From Raoultibacter timonensis (GTDB lineage: Bacteria > Actinomycetota > Coriobacteriia > Coriobacteriales > Eggerthellaceae): 64,000 nt of DNA. Shown here piece after piece: positions 8,278 through 16,602 of this stretch (position 1 is its first letter; the number at the start of each line of letters is the position of its first letter). The notes under the pieces were generated by a model. That model searched no databases, was not told where the DNA came from, and worked only from the letters and a program-made list of their open reading frames with translations. A program made the translations under genes and the position numbers. The stretch covers positions 2,459,446 to 2,523,445 of the forward strand of contig NZ_LT964679.1 in the NCBI RefSeq assembly GCF_900240215.1, read 5' to 3'.

Positions 8278-8295
8278 CCTGGCACCGGCCGAACT

Positions 8296-8334
8296 CAGAT
8301 CCGGGCGCAGAGCGCCAGCCCTCGCCCGGATCTG
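8296..8334. terminator. 12-bp hairpin between convergent genes
   Basis: Arms CAGATCCGGGCG and CGCCCGGATCTG around a 15-base loop, just after the trigger-factor-like gene and before the 3-prime end of fdhD. No U-tract follows, so termination may be factor-assisted. Confidence 0.5.
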
Positions 8335-8448
8335 CAGCGAATCGCAGCTAGCCGGCGTGACAAGGCGGGCCGGCGCACCATGCCCAATCGGACATGCGGC
8401 ACGAAGCACCGCCGAATGCGCATGCGAAGCGGAAGCCGCGCAACCGGC

Positions 8449-9201
8449 TTATCGGCGCACGAGGGTTTCCGGATGGGTGTAGACGGTAAAGTGCCCGTTT
8501 CGGGCAAAAGCGCAAAGCGTGATTCCTCGCTCATCGGCAAATTCGAGAACGGCGGAGGTGGGTGCCGAAACGGTGGAGACGAGCCGTATTCCGTACGTTG
8601 CGCACTTCCTCACCAAATCCAAGGCACACCTGCTTGAAAGGTGAACGAATCCGCTGAGGGGGTCGACTCCTTCTCGCAGCAAAGCACCGATCAACTTGTC
8701 GACCGCGTTATGCCTGCCGATATCTTCCCTCACGCAGCGATACCGGCCTTCGAAATCGGCGAAGGCCGCAGCATGGGTGGCACCCGTACCTCGATGCATA
8801 CGCTGTGCGTCGAGCAGCGCGAAGCTTGCCCGATGCACCGCCTCGGGAGAAACGCCGAACGGCGCTCCGTCCGCTTCGATGCCGCGCGATCGAAGCGCCT
8901 GAGCGGCTCTTGAAGCGCAAAGCGCTCGGAGGTCGCACGGCCGGATCTCGAAGCGGCGATTCCCGGAAACAGCCTCGATACAGGAACACTCGTCGAGGTC
9001 GGCAAGCACTCCCGAAGTGAACACGTACCCGACTGCGAGATCTTCCAAGTCCTCGGGGGTGCACGATATTTCCTCAACGAGGAGGCCATCGCAATAGATT
9101 CCGACAGCCTCCTCGCGCGCCACGGCTTCGACAACCGGCGACCAGCTGGTTCCCTCTACGTACCAGACCTCGTGCATCTCTCTGTATCCGCTGCCGTCCA
9201 T
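8449..9201 (-). CDS. fdhD: Formate dehydrogenase accessory sulfurtransferase FdhD
   Basis: A 250-residue FdhD family protein, which passes sulfur from a cysteine desulfurase to the molybdenum/tungsten cofactor of formate dehydrogenase. Family motifs are clear: GTGATHAAAF (usual TGG-HAA) near 138-147 and REDIGRHNAVDKLIG at 158-172. The usual Cys-x-x-Cys loop is altered: Cys95 of ALCASRA is present but the second cysteine position is Arg98. It is the last gene of the formate hydrogenlyase operon, seven bases after the alcohol dehydrogenase, and its substrate enzyme is presumably the FdhF at the other end of the operon. Confidence 0.93.
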   Translation of the reverse strand: MDGSGYREMHEVWYVEGTSWSPVVEAVAREEAVGIYCDGLLVEEISCTPEDLEDLAVGYVFTSGVLADLDECSCIEAVSGNRRFEIRPCDLRALCASRAAQALRSRGIEADGAPFGVSPEAVHRASFALLDAQRMHRGTGATHAAAFADFEGRYRCVREDIGRHNAVDKLIGALLREGVDPLSGFVHLSSRCALDLVRKCATYGIRLVSTVSAPTSAVLEFADERGITLCAFARNGHFTVYTHPETLVRR

Positions 9202-9208
9202 CGAACCC

Positions 9209-10378
9209 CTAGCGATACGATCTCTGCAGAATTCCCAGCACGTCTTCTTCGGTCAGCGTGTATAAATCGACATCGGCGATGCCGGTGCGGTTAACCGCTG
9301 CATCGGCTATAGCAGGCAGATCGTCCCACGCGATGCCGCAGTCCGCCATCGAGAGCCCGCGTACGCCGAGGCGGTCGAAAAAGCCTGCCAAGCCAACCGC
9401 GAAGGACTGCCCCGCTGGATAACCGCACGAATCGACGCCGAGGTACATGCCGACCCGATCGAGTTCGTCGGGAACAAAGGCGGCGATGCGCCTGTAGTAT
9501 TCCTCCGCGATCATGATCAGGCTCGCACCGTGAGCGACCGAGGGGAACATGCCGCCGATCGTTTGGGCGATGATATGGTGCGAGGTGGTGTTGATGAGGG
9601 ATTGCGTGTAGCCGCTGCAGATGTCGGCCGCGTAAGCGAGCATCGTCCTGCCCTCGATGTTGCTCGGATCTTCCACGACGACCGGCAACCAAGTCAGAAC
9701 GCTCGAAATGGATTCGAGGGCGAATACATCGACGAGCCGGTTCACTCCCCTGTTGGTGATCGCGCACTCCGCCGCATGGAACAGCGCATCGATTCCCTGA
9801 TAGATGGTCTGATCTCTCGGCAGCGAAAGCATAAGCTCGGGATCGATGATGGAGACGGTCGGGTACAGGGCATCAGCTGCAAAATCGAGCTTCTCACCCG
9901 TTTCGGTCTTTGTGATAACGCTGTACGGATCGGTTTCGGTCCCGGTTCCCGCCGTCGTGGATATGGCGACCACGGGAGCGGCGTCGACGATTTCCTTCTT
10001 TCCGCCGCTGCCCGTATAGGCATAATCCCAAAGATCGCCGTCTTGCCTCATCATCATCGCAACCGCTTTGGCTGCATCGATACTGCTTCCGCCCCCGAGG
10101 CCCACCACGAAGTCGCAGCCGCGCTCCTTTGCCAAAGCGCACGCCTCCCTCACTTCGCCGATCGTCGGATTCGGCGTTATCCCCTCATACACCGTTGCTT
10201 CCACCTCGGCTCCGTCGAGCAGGCGGATGACCCTTCCGAGCAACGCCTTTCTCTCGGGCCTTGCGCTTCCCGTTGTGCATACAAGCGCGTGGGATCCCGG
10301 AAGGTCCAACGACGCCAGTTCGTCCAATCGACCCGCTCCGAAAACGATCCGTGTCGGCATCTGGGCATCTATCATCAT
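9209..10378 (-). CDS. Iron-containing alcohol dehydrogenase
   Basis: A 389-residue group III (iron-type) NAD(P)-dependent alcohol dehydrogenase. The nucleotide-binding GLGGGSSIDAAKA motif, the AISTTAGTGTETD segment, and metal ligands in GIDALFHAAE and in TTSHHIIAQ...VAHGASL are visible. It interconverts an alcohol and an aldehyde or ketone; the substrate cannot be read from sequence. The start at 10378 has AAAGGA with six-base spacing, preferred over the ATG at 10393. It is embedded between hycI and fdhD with gaps of 11 and 7 bases, so it is co-expressed with formate hydrogenlyase. That placement is unusual and may couple fermentation alcohol balance to H2 production. Confidence 0.92.
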   Translation of the reverse strand: MMIDAQMPTRIVFGAGRLDELASLDLPGSHALVCTTGSARPERKALLGRVIRLLDGAEVEATVYEGITPNPTIGEVREACALAKERGCDFVVGLGGGSSIDAAKAVAMMMRQDGDLWDYAYTGSGGKKEIVDAAPVVAISTTAGTGTETDPYSVITKTETGEKLDFAADALYPTVSIIDPELMLSLPRDQTIYQGIDALFHAAECAITNRGVNRLVDVFALESISSVLTWLPVVVEDPSNIEGRTMLAYAADICSGYTQSLINTTSHHIIAQTIGGMFPSVAHGASLIMIAEEYYRRIAAFVPDELDRVGMYLGVDSCGYPAGQSFAVGLAGFFDRLGVRGLSMADCGIAWDDLPAIADAAVNRTGIADVDLYTLTEEDVLGILQRSYR

Positions 10379-10389
10379 GGCCGTTCCTT

Positions 10390-10878
10390 TCATCTGCTGT
10401 TTTTGTCTGAGGTCGCCTGCTTGTACAGGGGATACGTCTCGAGGTTCCCCCCGTCCGCAAAGCGGTCGTAAAGCTCTTCGACCGCCCGCTTGACAGCGGG
10501 GGTCAAAGGATTGAAGAACGTCGTATCCTCGGGCTGGACTCCGAGAAAAACGACGTTGCCAGCCGATTGGTTCAGCTGGTCAAGAAGAAACGTCATGGGA
10601 AGCGCATGGGTTGTGATGAGGAAGCTTTCGGCAACGTCTGCGGCCGTCAGACGACGGATCGCACCCGTCTCGAGACCCATATCGGCGGCGTCTACCACCA
10701 CGACGACTTCGGGGACCATGCGCCTGATCGTCCGCAACTCGTCTTCGGGCGTCTGGCCGCCGTCGATGACGGTCCATCCCGTATCAGGGCCGTCCACCAT
10801 CATCTTTGCGAGCATCGGCCCCAGGGCGTCGTCTCCGCGCAGAACGCTGCCGACCGTGAGCAAGACCTTGTCAGGCAT
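10390..10878 (-). CDS. hycI: Hydrogenase 3/4 maturation protease HycI
   Basis: A 162-residue nickel-dependent endopeptidase that trims the C-terminus of the hydrogenase large subunit after nickel insertion. VGSVLRGDDALGPMLA at the N-terminus and VVVDAADMG in the middle carry the two conserved Asp residues that sense nickel. The start at 10878 follows GGGGAGGATCG; the longer frame to 10926 lacks support. It overlaps the end of hycH by eight bases. Its substrate is the HyfG/HycE protein in the same operon, whose tail after DPCYSCTDR is 35 residues. Confidence 0.93.
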   Translation of the reverse strand: MPDKVLLTVGSVLRGDDALGPMLAKMMVDGPDTGWTVIDGGQTPEDELRTIRRMVPEVVVVVDAADMGLETGAIRRLTAADVAESFLITTHALPMTFLLDQLNQSAGNVVFLGVQPEDTTFFNPLTPAVKRAVEELYDRFADGGNLETYPLYKQATSDKNSR

Positions 10879-11302
10879 CGATCCTCCTCCCCATAAGATA
10901 CATCGCCGTCTCCCGCTCCGTCGCATCGAGCAGCTGCGCGAAATCGCTCATCCACGAGATTTCCGCCGAGTAGGGATTCGTATCCTTTCTCACATAGAGC
11001 TCACGCAACGTGTGCTTGATCGCGGGCTTGAGCACCGGCAGGTGGCTTTTGTCGATCTGGATCTCACCGAACCGCAATATCCCCTCGAGCTTCGAACGCG
11101 CCAAGCTATCGGATATGTTGTCTAAAACCGATCGGAAGGTCTCGATCGGGCAGGACAGCTTCGCAGCGAAGCAATCCATAACGCCCGTATGGTGCCCCAC
11201 CGACAACGTGTAGTACATGATGTCTTGAGCATCTTTCGGGATATCTATCTCACTGTCGACCAGCTTTGCCGTAAGTTGGTATATGACAACCTGGCCTCCC
11301 AT
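10871..11302 (-). CDS. hycH: Formate hydrogenlyase maturation protein HycH
   Basis: A 143-residue HycH family protein. The pattern YTLSVGHHTGVMDC, GILRFGEIQIDKSHLP and a final AMYLMGRR closely follows the E. coli protein (136 residues), which is needed for maturation of the hydrogenase large subunit and is not part of the final complex. ATG 11302 follows GGGAGG, one base after the stop of hyfI. Its exact biochemical role is not established. Confidence 0.92.
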   Translation of the reverse strand: MGGQVVIYQLTAKLVDSEIDIPKDAQDIMYYTLSVGHHTGVMDCFAAKLSCPIETFRSVLDNISDSLARSKLEGILRFGEIQIDKSHLPVLKPAIKHTLRELYVRKDTNPYSAEISWMSDFAQLLDATERETAMYLMGRRIDA

Positions 11303-11303
11303 G

Positions 11304-12086
11304 TCAGCCTCCCACGATTCTCGACTCAAGCAGATTCTTGAGCTCGGTCAGCACCTCAACCTTACGCGGATCCTTCTGTGCCGCCAGCAGCGAAGCGACT
11401 TCCTTCATGGCGTCGGTCTCGCTGTTGTCGAGCGCGGCAAGGAACGCATCGCACATATCGCCACCCTGGCGGTACCCCGAAAGGCGACGCGCCTCCCGTT
11501 CGAGTTCGACCCTGAGACGATAGGGAATACGTTCGAATTTGAGCGAAGCGCGCTCGCCTTCGGCCTCCGTCTCGTTGACTGCGTGCTGTTTCTGATCGAG
11601 CATCCCGAGCGCCATGGCGAACCCGTATACCGTTTGCGCCGGAGTCGGCGGGCATCCGGGGATGTACACGTCGACGGGAAACAGCTTGTCGGTGCCTCCC
11701 CAAACGCAATAATTGTCGTGGAAGATGCCGCCCGTGCAGCCGCATGCACCGTACGAAACGATGATCTTCGGATCGGGGGCGGCTTCGTAGGCCCGCATGG
11801 CCGGCAGCCTCATAGCCCTGGTCACCGCTCCGGTATACACGAGAATGTCGGCGTGGCGCGGGGTGGGAACCACCTTGATGCCGAAACGTTCCACATCGAA
11901 AACCGGTGTGATCGAAGAGAATATCTCGATTTCGCATGCGTTGCATCCCCCGCAGTCGACTCGGTACACGTACACGGATCGCTTGATGCTTTTCAACAGC
12001 GTAGCTTTGGCGCGCTCGATATCTTCGCTGAGCTTCTTCGGCTCGAGTTGCGCTTGCAGCTGAGTGGGAATACCTTGCTCGATCAT
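11304..12086 (-). CDS. hyfI: Hydrogenase small subunit HyfI/HycG (NuoB-like)
   Basis: A 260-residue [NiFe] hydrogenase small subunit of the NuoB family. It holds one [4Fe-4S] cluster next to the large subunit, with ligands in VDCGGCNACEIE, SYGACGCTGG and IPGCPPTP. Electrons from formate pass through it to the nickel site. Beyond about residue 185 it has a charged helical extension (about 75 residues) not needed for cluster binding. The ATG at 12086 overlaps the stop of hyfH by four bases and follows GAGGAGG. No Tat signal is present, so the complex faces the cytoplasm. Confidence 0.94.
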   Translation of the reverse strand: MIEQGIPTQLQAQLEPKKLSEDIERAKATLLKSIKRSVYVYRVDCGGCNACEIEIFSSITPVFDVERFGIKVVPTPRHADILVYTGAVTRAMRLPAMRAYEAAPDPKIIVSYGACGCTGGIFHDNYCVWGGTDKLFPVDVYIPGCPPTPAQTVYGFAMALGMLDQKQHAVNETEAEGERASLKFERIPYRLRVELEREARRLSGYRQGGDMCDAFLAALDNSETDAMKEVASLLAAQKDPRKVEVLTELKNLLESRIVGG

Positions 12087-12610
12087 GCCTGCCTCCTCTC
12101 TCGAATACGGTCTTTGCATGCAAGCGCATCGTTTTTCTGCTTGCACAATAGGCACCTGTCGATCGAATCACCCGAAGCGCCGTTGCCGCCGATCCGATCC
12201 AAAACGGCGGCAACGTACTCGACTTCTTTGCGCGAAGCGAAGTATTCGCCGCAATCGGAGCACCTTTGCAGCCGATAGGTGCACGAATCCTGCAAATCGG
12301 CTTTGCTCATAACCGCCAACTCGAATTCGGATCCGAGCCTGATAGCGTCAACGGGGCAGACTTCTTCGCACCGTCCGCAGAAAATGCACCTGCCGTAGTT
12401 GATCGTCCACGTTACCGTGCCCGCATGCACATCGACTTTCATCTGAATGGCGTTCGGCGGGCATGCCACGGCGCAAGCCGCACATGCGATGCAGTTCGGG
12501 GCATCATGCTCCGGCTTACCCCGAACGTCGGGAGCCTGCTCGATAGGCGCAAAGGGGTATCTGACGGTGGCATCGCCTGTTTTCAGAATTCCTTTCAGGG
12601 TTTTCAACAT
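12083..12610 (-). CDS. hyfH: Ferredoxin-type subunit HyfH/HycF
   Basis: A 175-residue electron-transfer subunit with two [4Fe-4S] motifs, CIACAACAVACP and CIFCGRCEEVCP, like NuoI of complex I. The C-terminal third has two more Cys pairs (CSDCGEYF and CLLCKQ-ten residues-C), as in HycF, possibly a zinc site. It links the formate dehydrogenase arm to the hydrogenase small subunit. RBS AAGGAG precedes the ATG. It lies 12 bases after hyfG. Confidence 0.93.
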   Translation of the reverse strand: MLKTLKGILKTGDATVRYPFAPIEQAPDVRGKPEHDAPNCIACAACAVACPPNAIQMKVDVHAGTVTWTINYGRCIFCGRCEEVCPVDAIRLGSEFELAVMSKADLQDSCTYRLQRCSDCGEYFASRKEVEYVAAVLDRIGGNGASGDSIDRCLLCKQKNDALACKDRIRERRQA

Positions 12611-12622
12611 TGCCGCGACTCC

Positions 12623-14359
12623 TTATCCCCGACCCGAAAGCGGCGATCGGCTTCGATCCCGACAGTAGTCCTCAAGCTCCTGCTTCGTTATAACCACCTG
12701 CGATTTCTTCCCGATATCGACAACGGTTACCCGGTCGGTACATGAATAGCAGGGATCGATGCTGCCCACGATGACCGCCGCGTCGGCTATCGTATTGCCT
12801 CTGAGCATCGACCGGAGAACGGGCCAGTTGCTATAGGTAGAGGCCTTCGCCCTCCAGCGATAGCACTTCTGGTTATCGCCCGTCATGGACCAATGTAAAT
12901 CCTCGCCGCGAGGAGCTTCGGTGAAACCGACTGCGAACCGATGCGGTTTATATTCCCACGACTCGTTCAGGATGGGGCCGGACGGGGTGTTTTCAAGCCA
13001 CGACTGTATCATGTCGAGGCTGTCGAAGAATTCCTCGACCCGGACGAGCGTACGGCTCTTCACGTCGCATCCGTCGTGCACGCGGGCAACCTTGTCGGTT
13101 CGCTTGTAGCCGTCAAACGGGTGGTCGAAACGCGTGTCCCGCGCGAACCCGCTCCCCCGCACCGTCGGCCCGACGGGACTGTAGTCGCGCGCTACTGCGG
13201 GATCCAGAATGCCGATGCCCGCCGTACGGCTCTCGAAGTTGGCGGTCGACAGCAGCGCTTCGACCAGCTGTTCGGTTTCCCGCCGAAGCTCGGCGAGCAT
13301 CGCGATCGTCTTCATGCTCTGATCGGCGAGGATGTCGCGCCGTACTCCGCCGATCAAGTTCAAACCGTACGTTTTGCGCGCACCTGTCAGCATCTCCGCA
13401 AGATCCATCGCTTTTTCCCTTACGCGGAAGAAGTGCATGAACCCGGTATCGAACCCGCAGAAATGGCACACGAGCCCCAGATTGAGCAGATGGGAGTGCA
13501 GTCTTTCAACCTCAAGCAATATCGAGCGAATCACCTGGGCCCGCTCGGGCACCGCGATTCCCTGCGAGTTCTCGACCGATTCGGCGTAAGCAACCGAATG
13601 GGCGCAGCCGCAAATACCGCAGATGCGATCGGCCAAAAACGGAACCGAATCGTACGTCATACGCGTTTCGGCGACCTTCTCCATACCTCGATGAACGTAA
13701 AACATCCGATAGTCGGCATCGACGATATGCTCGCCTTCGACGAACAGCCTGAAATGCCCGGGTTCATCGGAGGTAATATGCAAGGGACCCATGGGGATGA
13801 CCGTCGTCGTTCCCGGCTCCGCCCTGTTCAGGAATTCATAGTTCTCGAGATCGGCCGCAAGCTCGGGGCGATGACGGTAGTCCATCGAGTCTTTGCGCAG
13901 GGGGTAGAGCCCCTCCGGCCAATCGTCGGGAAGGACGAGCCTGCGCTCGTCGGGCAAGCCGATAGGCGTGAGGCCGAACATATCGCGCACCTCGCGCTCG
14001 CCCCAAACGCACGCGGGAACCCGCGCCGCAACGGACGGAAATGCTCCCGCTTCGGGGGATATTTCGCTCCGGATCACGCATATGCACCGATCGACCTCTT
14101 CCATGGACAGCACGTAGTAGAGGGCGAAGTTGCCATTGATCGGCCGCTCGTCGTTGCCGACCACGACCGACAGCCAACCGCCCCTGCGGTAGTACAGAAA
14201 CTGAACGACATCGGGCACCGAATCCGCCCGAATCGTCATCGTTACCTGCTCTTCCGATTGCCATTCCTCGCTTACGAGAGCGCCGTGGAACTGCCTGCGT
14301 ATCACTTCGACGTGGGTCGAGCCGCATCGCTTGTCTTTGTTTCCGCCTCGTTTGCTCAC
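12623..14359 (-). CDS. hyfG: Hydrogenase large subunit HyfG/HycE (group 4a [NiFe])
   Basis: A 578-residue fusion of a NuoC-like domain (about 1-180) and the nickel-binding NuoD-like large subunit. Nickel ligands are the pairs in RICGICGCAH and DPCYSCTDR. The precursor has 35 residues after Arg543 of DPCYSCTDR, where HycI should cut, giving a mature chain of 543 residues. It reduces protons to H2 on the cytoplasmic side. It starts at a GTG with AGGAGG five bases upstream, nine bases after hyfF. The motif pair is that of formate-hydrogenlyase type enzymes, not uptake hydrogenases. Confidence 0.95.
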   Translation of the reverse strand: MSKRGGNKDKRCGSTHVEVIRRQFHGALVSEEWQSEEQVTMTIRADSVPDVVQFLYYRRGGWLSVVVGNDERPINGNFALYYVLSMEEVDRCICVIRSEISPEAGAFPSVAARVPACVWGEREVRDMFGLTPIGLPDERRLVLPDDWPEGLYPLRKDSMDYRHRPELAADLENYEFLNRAEPGTTTVIPMGPLHITSDEPGHFRLFVEGEHIVDADYRMFYVHRGMEKVAETRMTYDSVPFLADRICGICGCAHSVAYAESVENSQGIAVPERAQVIRSILLEVERLHSHLLNLGLVCHFCGFDTGFMHFFRVREKAMDLAEMLTGARKTYGLNLIGGVRRDILADQSMKTIAMLAELRRETEQLVEALLSTANFESRTAGIGILDPAVARDYSPVGPTVRGSGFARDTRFDHPFDGYKRTDKVARVHDGCDVKSRTLVRVEEFFDSLDMIQSWLENTPSGPILNESWEYKPHRFAVGFTEAPRGEDLHWSMTGDNQKCYRWRAKASTYSNWPVLRSMLRGNTIADAAVIVGSIDPCYSCTDRVTVVDIGKKSQVVITKQELEDYCRDRSRSPLSGRG

Positions 14360-14368
14360 GAGAGCCTC

Positions 14369-15937
14369 CTATTCGATCGGTTGCGTTGCCGCGTCTGCCG
14401 CATAAAGCACTTCTCCGAGAACCGGTATCTCGTAGAGGTGCGACGCATCCTCCTGCATGACTATCGCCGTAGCCGACCCGACGCCGCTTATCACCGGCGC
14501 GGGCAAGGCGATACCGAACCACAGAAGCAAAGCGATGAATACCATCTCGGGAACAATCATCAATGCCCCCACATCCTTCTTCTTCACGGAGTCGGGAGCC
14601 TTCCCGAGCACGGAGCGCAAAAATACCAGGCTGAAGGCGGCTATCACAACGGTCAGCGCCAAGCATATCGGGATGACGAGCCAAAGGTATCCTGCGTAAA
14701 TCCCGGATATCACCGTCAATACTTCGCTGAGGAACAACGCGAAAGGCGGGAACCCCGAAAGGGCGAACAATCCCGCACCGAGCAGAACCGCCGTAACGGG
14801 GGCCACCTGCACGATACCGCCGATCTTCTCGAGATTGCTCGTCTTGAACTTCATCGCCACGTTTCCGGACAGGCAGAACATGAGCGCCTTTGCCAAGCCG
14901 TGGAATATGCAGTGGAGCAGCGCGGCGGCGATGCCGAGCGGTCCACCGAAGCCAAGGCAAAGGGCGACGATGCCGATGTTCTCGCACGAACTGTAGGCAA
15001 GCTTGCGCTTGAGATCGGACTGGGAGAAAAGAGCGAACGCGCTGAAGACGATCGAAGCCGCACCCAGTATGAGCATCACGGTTTGGGGAAACTCGGGGCC
15101 GACCGCCTGAACGGCCAGAATATAGAATCGGATGAGCACGAGCATCGCGCACTTGGCCAACGCGCCCGACATCAAGCCCGAAAGAGGACTCGGAGCCTGC
15201 GAATAGGCATCGGGCATCCAGGTGTGCATGGGGAACAACCCCGCCTTGGTACCGAATCCGATGGCGGCGAACACGAAGGCTATCCTGATGAGCGCCGAAT
15301 CGAATTGGGCGGCATACGGCACGAGCGACGTCCAGAACACGGCCTGGTGCGGATCGGCCATGATATCGGCCGCGTTGGCGTACACAAGCAGCGTCCCATA
15401 CAGACCGAACGCAACACCCGCCGTGCAAACGATCAGGTACTTCCACGCCGCCTCAAGCGAGATCTTGGTGTTGTACGACCCCACGAGAAACACGGTCGAC
15501 AGCGTGGTCGCCTCAATGGCAACCCACATCATGATCACGTTGTTCGATGTCACCACCAAAAGCATGGTGAACACGAACAGGCTGAAGAAGGCATAGAACC
15601 GCTTCACCTGGGAGGCATCGAGCCGCCCCTCCCTGCTGTCGAACCGAATGTAGGAAACCGAGCATAAGCCCGTCAGCAACACGACCGTGCTCACCAAACC
15701 GAGGAAGACCGCACTGAGCGCATCGACCTGGAACCACACGTCGATGACTTCCACGGAGCCTGCGCCTGCGAACACGGAAGCCACGATAAAAAGGCTCGCC
15801 AGAAACGTCACCGCAATCGATACGACGTGAATCGCTTCGAACACGGCACGGGGAAGCTTGAGGGGAAGAACCGCTATCAGCAGACAGGCCACAAGCGGCG
15901 TTGCCATCGTAATCAGCAGCAAGCTTGAAGTATCCAT
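14369..15937 (-). CDS. hyfF: Antiporter-like membrane subunit HyfF
   Basis: A 522-residue protein with about 13-14 membrane helices, of the NuoL/M/N (Mrp antiporter) family. The TM5 Glu (MMWVAIEATTLS) and the FGTKAGLFPMHTWMPDAYSQAPSP block with its Lys are the conserved proton-path residues; SDLKRKLAYSSCENIG is the usual broken-helix region. In E. coli, HyfF is one of three such subunits unique to the type-2 complex. Start at 15937 with GAGGGG inside the end of hyfE. Confidence 0.92.
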   Translation of the reverse strand: MDTSSLLLITMATPLVACLLIAVLPLKLPRAVFEAIHVVSIAVTFLASLFIVASVFAGAGSVEVIDVWFQVDALSAVFLGLVSTVVLLTGLCSVSYIRFDSREGRLDASQVKRFYAFFSLFVFTMLLVVTSNNVIMMWVAIEATTLSTVFLVGSYNTKISLEAAWKYLIVCTAGVAFGLYGTLLVYANAADIMADPHQAVFWTSLVPYAAQFDSALIRIAFVFAAIGFGTKAGLFPMHTWMPDAYSQAPSPLSGLMSGALAKCAMLVLIRFYILAVQAVGPEFPQTVMLILGAASIVFSAFALFSQSDLKRKLAYSSCENIGIVALCLGFGGPLGIAAALLHCIFHGLAKALMFCLSGNVAMKFKTSNLEKIGGIVQVAPVTAVLLGAGLFALSGFPPFALFLSEVLTVISGIYAGYLWLVIPICLALTVVIAAFSLVFLRSVLGKAPDSVKKKDVGALMIVPEMVFIALLLWFGIALPAPVISGVGSATAIVMQEDASHLYEIPVLGEVLYAADAATQPIE

Positions 15938-15940
15938 TTC

Positions 15941-16594
15941 CTATCCCCTCAGTTCCATAAGGTCGCGGGTATCGAGCGTTTTCGTCGTCTTGTAGATCTT
16001 CAAGACCATGAGAACCATGATAAGAACGGCGAAGATGGCATCGGTTGCGATGCCGATTTCAACAAGCTCGGGCGCCTGGGGCGCAAGGAGCGCCAACGTC
16101 ACATGCGAGCCGTTTTCCATCAGGCAGTACCCGAAAATCTGCTTCACGATGTTGCGTTGCGAAACGATGCAGGTCAAACCGATGAAGAAATGCGCAAGCG
16201 ATATGGCGAGCGCCGGCTTCACCTCTGCTGCCGTATAGAGGTCGACGCCCTGAATCGCCGCAAAGCAGATCAGCACCTCAAGAGCGATGAGCGTAATGCT
16301 CTTGAACGGCGAGAGGCGCTCGCCGAGATCTTGCGAATCGGCTCCAAGCTTCCTTTGCAGGAACAGCAGCATACCCGGCACGAGAACGACCTTGGTGATG
16401 AAGGCCGACGCGGACCACATGAACAAAACTTCCGAGTCGGTCGCAAACGCAAGCGAAACGAGCAGCAGCACGAGAACAAACGATTGCAGCGCATAGAGAA
16501 TCGCCGATTTCTTGACCGATCGGGCAAGGACCACCATCGTCGACGTGACAATGAGCAGGCCCCCCAAAGCGTTTACCCAAGCATATGCAGACAT
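15941..16594 (-). CDS. hyfE: Membrane subunit HyfE
   Basis: A 217-residue membrane protein with about six or seven helices, matching HyfE, which is thought to correspond to NuoK-like material in the type-2 complex (IFGYCLMENGSHVTLALLAP is characteristic, with an embedded Glu). ATG 16594 follows AGGTGATG; the longer frame to 16615 would overlap hyfD. It ends three bases before hyfF. HyfE is absent from the simpler type-1 complex, so its presence helps assign the complex. Confidence 0.9.
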   Translation of the reverse strand: MSAYAWVNALGGLLIVTSTMVVLARSVKKSAILYALQSFVLVLLLVSLAFATDSEVLFMWSASAFITKVVLVPGMLLFLQRKLGADSQDLGERLSPFKSITLIALEVLICFAAIQGVDLYTAAEVKPALAISLAHFFIGLTCIVSQRNIVKQIFGYCLMENGSHVTLALLAPQAPELVEIGIATDAIFAVLIMVLMVLKIYKTTKTLDTRDLMELRG

Positions 16595-16602
16595 GACATC
16601 AC

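Noticed and set aside
12941-15667. A 908-codon plus-strand frame opposite the hydrogenase genes
   Set aside because: It is antisense to hyfG and hyfF, whose translations show clear family motifs; the translation is Arg/His/Glu-rich, as expected of a high-GC shadow frame.
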